Positions 62,868 to 64,000 of a DNA stretch of 64,000 bases are shown piece after piece. The notes beneath the pieces are model-generated. The model saw nothing but the letters and a program-made list of their open reading frames with translations. It ran no database searches and was not told the DNA's origin. The first letter of the stretch is position 1. Each line of letters begins with the position of its first letter. Source of the DNA: an uncultured Sphingomonadaceae bacterium. Its GTDB lineage: Bacteria; Pseudomonadota; Alphaproteobacteria; Sphingomonadales; Sphingomonadaceae. Where the stretch lies: contig CANMFX010000002.1 in NCBI GenBank assembly GCA_947497315.1, forward strand, positions 806,001-870,000, read 5' to 3'. The position numbers and the translations under genes are program-made.

Positions 62868-63086
62868 ATGAGCATAAGCGCGGAGACTTTTCCATATTTC
62901 TTGTTCGCAGCAGCCTTCATGTTTTGTCTGTCATGGATAAGCAGCCGGCAATCGGGCACAGTGAATATCGAATATGACATTGTCTCCAAGGATGAAGATA
63001 AAGATCTATACGAGTTTGGGCAGTGGTGGAAATTGATCATGGCGGCTATTCTGGTGGCAATAGGAATTTGGAGCGGATTGGACTAG
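62868..63086 (+). CDS. Small two-helix membrane protein, unknown function
   Basis: 72 residues with hydrophobic segments near 8-24 and 54-70 separated by an acidic loop (SKDEDKDLYEFGQWW). No domain recognised. AGAAG is upstream of the ATG. It ends 3 nt before the epimerase gene, so the coding frame is plausible and co-expressed. Confidence 0.65.
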   Translation: MSISAETFPYFLFAAAFMFCLSWISSRQSGTVNIEYDIVSKDEDKDLYEFGQWWKLIMAAILVAIGIWSGLD

Positions 63087-63089
63087 GAT

Positions 63090-63524
63090 ATGAAGCTTGG
63101 CAGATTTAATCATATCGGTGTCGTCACACCGTCCATCCCCGACAGCATCGTCCATTGGCGCGATGTCATGGGCGCGACGAAAATTCATGATCCGTTTGAC
63201 CTGCCAGCGCAGGGCGTGAAGGTTTGCTTCGTTGATACGCCAGCAGACGGGCCGAACAATGGCACCCAGATAGAATTGATAGAGCCACTGGGCGAGGACA
63301 GTCCTATCCATGGGTTCCTCGCGAAAAATCCATTGGGCGGACAGCATCATGTCTGTTTCGAAGTGCCTGACATCCATGCCGCCAAGGCTGAGTTCGAAGC
63401 CATGGGCAAGCGGGTCCTGGGCGAACCGCGTATCGGCGCGCATGGAACACTTATCTTTTTTGTGCATCCCAAGGATATGGGCGGGATGCTAACCGAGATA
63501 ATGGAAACTCCTAAGGATCACTAA
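63090..63524 (+). CDS. mce: Methylmalonyl-CoA epimerase
   Basis: 144 residues of the VOC fold. Metal ligands: H in FNHIGVV, H in GQHHVCFEV and E in MLTEIME. VCFVDTPADGPNNGTQIELIEPL is interpreted as the substrate-binding strand (partly quoted: NGTQIELIEPLGEDS). It interconverts (2S)- and (2R)-methylmalonyl-CoA after propionyl-CoA carboxylase. It is 3 nt after the small membrane protein and 70 nt before the next gene. Confidence 0.94.
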   Translation: MKLGRFNHIGVVTPSIPDSIVHWRDVMGATKIHDPFDLPAQGVKVCFVDTPADGPNNGTQIELIEPLGEDSPIHGFLAKNPLGGQHHVCFEVPDIHAAKAEFEAMGKRVLGEPRIGAHGTLIFFVHPKDMGGMLTEIMETPKDH

Positions 63525-63594
63525 TCCACCACAGACAATACTATAAAGTTGATCCGGCATCGAACCGGCTTGACGCCACTCAAAGGGACAAAAT

Positions 63595-64000
63595 ATGGAA
63601 TTCGAGAATATCAAACTGGACATTGCCGATCAGGTGGCAATCATCACGCTGAACCAGCCAAGCCGCCTGAACGCTTGTTCTCTGGACATGGCAGATGATT
63701 TGTTACTGGCACTGGACAAGCTGGAGGATGCACGCGCTGTCATCATTACCGGTGAAGGGCGCGCCTTTTGTGCCGGTGCCGATCTGCAGGCCAAAGGCGG
63801 CGACAGCGCTTTGTCAGGTGGGCAGGGCTCCTATGCAGCGCTAAATCAGCACTATAACCCCCTGATGTTGAAACTCGCCAAGCTGGATATTCCGACCATC
63901 ACCGCGGTCAACGGCCCCGCCGCAGGCGTGGGTTGTTCCATTGCGCTGGCCAGTGACTTTGCCATTGCCGGTAAATCCGCCTATTTCTTGCAGGCCTTTG
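63595..64000 (+). CDS. Enoyl-CoA hydratase/isomerase family protein, truncated by the window end
   Basis: The first 135 codons are visible. LNQPSRLNACSLDMADDLL, GEGRAFCAGADLQAKGG (oxyanion loop 1), and the second oxyanion region VNGPAAGVGCSIALASDFAI define the crotonase fold. It starts at ATG 63595 after AAAGGGACA. The specific reaction cannot be told. It continues past the window. Confidence 0.93.
   Translation, partial: MEFENIKLDIADQVAIITLNQPSRLNACSLDMADDLLLALDKLEDARAVIITGEGRAFCAGADLQAKGGDSALSGGQGSYAALNQHYNPLMLKLAKLDIPTITAVNGPAAGVGCSIALASDFAIAGKSAYFLQAF

Noticed and set aside
1-64000. CRISPR arrays, tRNA/rRNA genes, prophage, transposases or toxin-antitoxin pairs
   Set aside because: None seen; the sequence is dense with housekeeping genes and short gaps.

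Overview
The window is a chromosomal stretch, about 54% GC by eye, from an alphaproteobacterium. The best fit is the order Sphingomonadales (Sphingorhabdus, Parasphingorhabdus or Sphingopyxis-like). This rests on gene families and gene orders: ffh-rpsP-rimM-trmD-rplS with a long Ala/Glu tail on S16, lepB-rnc-era, a PLP-decarboxylase plus carboxy(nor)spermidine polyamine set, an ALAS-type hemA, and dispersed degenerate GTCCGCTTT/AAAGCGGAC repeats. No tRNA, rRNA, CRISPR array, prophage or intact insertion sequence was seen. Genes are dense and mostly housekeeping.

Layout. 1-5.6 kb: the end of an unrecognised gene and a strong terminator, then a minus-strand run of dapF, mtaB, ftsY and yciB joined by 4-nt overlaps, preceded by a membrane GGDEF/EAL protein. 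5.8-11 kb: ffh and the S16/RimM/TrmD/L19 operon, which contains a MITE-like repeat and an unannotated small membrane protein, then asd. 11-19.9 kb: accessory metabolism, with an SDR preceded by a short remnant gene, a DsbA-fold isomerase, two tandem GFA-family zinc proteins, an alpha/beta hydrolase, an ACE-like M2 peptidase, a Tat-exported aldo/keto reductase, a peroxiredoxin, YqgE and a small secreted protein. 20-24 kb: ahcY, a soluble lytic transglycosylase and a cysteine-free UDG-fold protein. 24-34 kb: ETF-ubiquinone oxidoreductase, an exported TPR protein, ispE, an N-formylglutamate amidohydrolase, ilvD, a lipoprotein, a bifunctional Nnr repair enzyme and a 23S-type RNA methyltransferase.

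34-40 kb: a minus-strand polyamine cluster (carboxynorspermidine dehydrogenase, its decarboxylase, ornithine-type decarboxylase), followed by two tandem MAPEG proteins and a nitrilase; a threonine dehydratase-like gene diverges from it. 40.6-42.6 kb: an ECF sigma factor, its membrane anti-sigma factor and an exported fasciclin protein, resembling the SigK/RskA/MPT83 module. 42.6-47.4 kb (minus): murI, hemA, then the ligase-associated DNA-damage-response exonuclease and ATP-dependent ligase. 47.5-52 kb: plsY, dprA, topA. 52-54.8 kb: a third GFA protein and a divergent pair of a tandem-PilZ protein and a membrane diguanylate cyclase. 54.8-57.2 kb (minus): lepB-rnc-era. 57.3-64 kb: pgi, gor, then pccB, a DUF808 protein, a small membrane protein, methylmalonyl-CoA epimerase and a truncated enoyl-CoA hydratase, which looks like propionyl-CoA/methylmalonyl-CoA catabolism.

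No clear-cut new defence or mobile system is visible. The observations most worth following are: the TPR gene at 25.8 kb with no conventional start codon; a mobile-looking repeat that appears to supply the Shine-Dalgarno of rimM; the sigma/anti-sigma/fasciclin module with a candidate cognate promoter; the cysteine-free UDG-like protein coupled to a transglycosylase; structured leaders before ffh and ahcY; and a 27-codon ORF coupled to lepB. Start sites differing from the longest ORF were chosen from Shine-Dalgarno spacing and family N-termini and are flagged as such.
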